Shown one piece after another: positions 63,048-64,000 of a DNA stretch of 64,000 bases (position 1 is the first letter of the stretch; each line of letters opens with the position of its first letter). Both the position numbers and the translations under genes were made by a program. Origin of the DNA: Bacteroidota bacterium (GTDB taxonomy: Bacteria; Bacteroidota; Bacteroidia; Bacteroidales; F082); the NCBI GenBank assembly GCA_023396415.1, contig JAEWWJ010000058.1, positions 1 through 64,000 of the forward strand. Direction: 5' to 3'. Below the pieces are notes generated by a model, which worked only from the letters and a program-made list of their open reading frames with translations, did not search any database and had not been told where the DNA came from.

Positions 63048-63956
63048 ACCAGCACTCTCGTTATTGCCCGGGCTCATTCCTCCCAAACTGCTTAAGTGAT
63101 GTTCGTTCGGGAAGCGGCTCATGTCTGTCCCGATCTCACTTATTATGGCAATAGCGCTGTCTCGCCCAACACCGTCAATGGTTGTCAATAAATCGATCTC
63201 TACCGAGTACTTCTGCACCATTAAATCAATTTGCGCATCCAGTTCTTTTATTAACTTCTCTTTTGCTTCTATGCTCTGCTGTATCGCTTTCATCATGAAC
63301 CGGTGGTGTTCCCTAAAGTTTCCTTCCAATGCTTTGATTATCTCGGTTTTGCTCGCTTTGGTTTTGCCATGTACACGCTTGGCAAGTAAGACTGGATCTT
63401 TCACTCCTTCCAGCAAATCTGCTATGATCTTCTTGGCACTTACGCTTCCAACCTGCATCACCGTGCCCAACTTGATGTTCGCATCTTCGAGTATCCGGTA
63501 TTGACGATTACTCTCGCTACTTACCTGCTGAACCTGCTTCTTCTTGTAACGAACGATGTCTCGCAAATCTCGTATCTCGACCGGTGGTATGAAACTTCCT
63601 TTGAGTAACCCGCCCAAAAGCAATTTACTCAACCAGGCACTGTCTTTCTTATCTGTCTTGTGGCCAGGAATGTTTTTTACATGGCGTGCATTGACCAGAA
63701 TCACCTCGAAAAACTCTTCTAAGATGTTGTACACTGGTTTCCAATAAACCCCGGTACTCTCCATCGCTATGTGAGTAACCCCCTTTTGTCTGCACCAATC
63801 TCTTAACTCTTTCAAAGAACTTGTGTAGGCCTCGAACGTCCGTGTCTCGTAACTTTGATCACTGCGCCGGATGGTCGCTACTATTACCGCCTGATGTACA
63901 TCTATGCCGCAGCCTACCTCGACAATTTGCGGAAAACTTACCTCTTGTGTTTCCAT
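63006..63956 (-). CDS. IS110-family transposase, N-terminal frame
   Basis: RNA-guided-type recombinase of the IS110 family. The RuvC-like DEDD domain shows D19 in GCGIDVHQA, E66 in AMESTGVYW, and D102/D105 in HKTDKKDSAWL. A coiled region follows (about 140-250) and the C-terminal Transposase_20 domain begins with LLTTIDGVGRDSAIAIISEIG and LSSLGGMSPGNNESAGKKK, with the likely catalytic Ser at S301. The frame ends 12 residues after the A9 run (316 aa). The frame is open to a TTG at 63992; ATG 63956 is chosen. Activity depends on the frameshift (see the next part at 62743-63047). Confidence 0.85.
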   Translation of the reverse strand: METQEVSFPQIVEVGCGIDVHQAVIVATIRRSDQSYETRTFEAYTSSLKELRDWCRQKGVTHIAMESTGVYWKPVYNILEEFFEVILVNARHVKNIPGHKTDKKDSAWLSKLLLGGLLKGSFIPPVEIRDLRDIVRYKKKQVQQVSSESNRQYRILEDANIKLGTVMQVGSVSAKKIIADLLEGVKDPVLLAKRVHGKTKASKTEIIKALEGNFREHHRFMMKAIQQSIEAKEKLIKELDAQIDLMVQKYSVEIDLLTTIDGVGRDSAIAIISEIGTDMSRFPNEHHLSSLGGMSPGNNESAGKKKALKLSRGINI

Positions 63957-64000
63957 AGTTGCAGATTTTGATTTCACCTTCAAAGGTCGCAACTATATTC

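Larger units (their letters stand above)
62743..64000 (-). mobile_element. IS110-family insertion sequence, cut by the window edge
   Basis: Identified by its DEDD transposase, which reads out of the window's right end. The transposase is in two frames joined at a run of nine A's. The 5' non-coding end, where an IS110-group bridge RNA would lie, is beyond 64000; the 3' non-coding end is somewhere before 62743. Confidence 0.75.

Noticed and set aside
1..64000. CRISPR arrays, prophage genes, tRNA and rRNA genes
   Set aside because: I looked for regularly spaced repeats, phage structural genes and cloverleaf or rRNA sequences and saw none apart from tmRNA.

Overview
The window is chromosomal DNA from a member of the Bacteroidota, most likely Bacteroidales or a related lineage. 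The evidence is internal: several secreted proteins end in type IX secretion (T9SS) sorting domains, a gldH homologue is present, the tmRNA tag reads GENNYALAA, and many genes have the Bacteroidota promoter element TAnnTTTG upstream. Base composition is moderate to low GC, and genes sit in short operons on both strands. Species cannot be decided from the sequence alone.

Layout. 1-1.0 kb: an IS1595-family insertion sequence. 1.2-10.9 kb: a NagB-like/PIG-L fusion enzyme, two overlapping multi-domain sensor histidine kinases and a secreted GH20 hexosaminidase, which together suggest amino-sugar use. 10.9-11.8 kb: gene-poor DNA with two direct copies of a palindromic, MITE-like repeat of about 136 bp flanking a small membrane-protein gene. 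11.8-14.5 kb: a NarL-type response regulator with its TPR histidine kinase. 14.9-23.2 kb: one giant mosaic T9SS-secreted protein of 2745 aa. 23.3-26.1 kb: small hypotheticals, a dihydroorotate-dehydrogenase-like protein and a retropepsin-like protein. 26.1-29.6 kb: an FG-GAP T9SS protein divergent from a sigma-54-type response regulator that lacks a DNA-binding domain. 29.7-30.1 kb: tmRNA (ssrA). 30.1-37.2 kb: an outer-membrane barrel protein with waaA, then leucyl aminopeptidase, a zinc-ribbon protein, a cytidylate-kinase-like protein, a lipoprotein and argF. 37.3-41.7 kb: dihydroorotase with a polyprenol-phosphate mannosyltransferase, a YiiX-like lipoprotein and another lipoprotein. 41.8-46.9 kb: the housekeeping cluster holB-ricT-gldH-PBP1A. 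46.9-56.7 kb: a carbohydrate locus of GH92, GH2 and a LacI regulator, divergent from a GH77 4-alpha-glucanotransferase. 56.8-62.2 kb: two tiny genes, deoC, a T9SS-tagged thioredoxin, two lipoproteins and recQ. 62.7-64 kb: an IS110-family transposase split by a frameshift at a run of nine A's and cut by the window edge.

How genes work together. GH20 plus the NagB/PIG-L fusion could release and process amino sugars. GH2 and GH92 under a self-regulated LacI repressor look like a mannoside-degradation operon without SusC/SusD. The large T9SS cargo proteins and GldH imply a surface-secretion lifestyle. The strongest candidates for something little described are the repeat-flanked small membrane gene at 11.1-11.8 kb, the A9 frameshift in the IS110 transposase, the NagB-like fusion with an altered catalytic Glu position, and the paired LacI operators around 53.66-53.89 kb.
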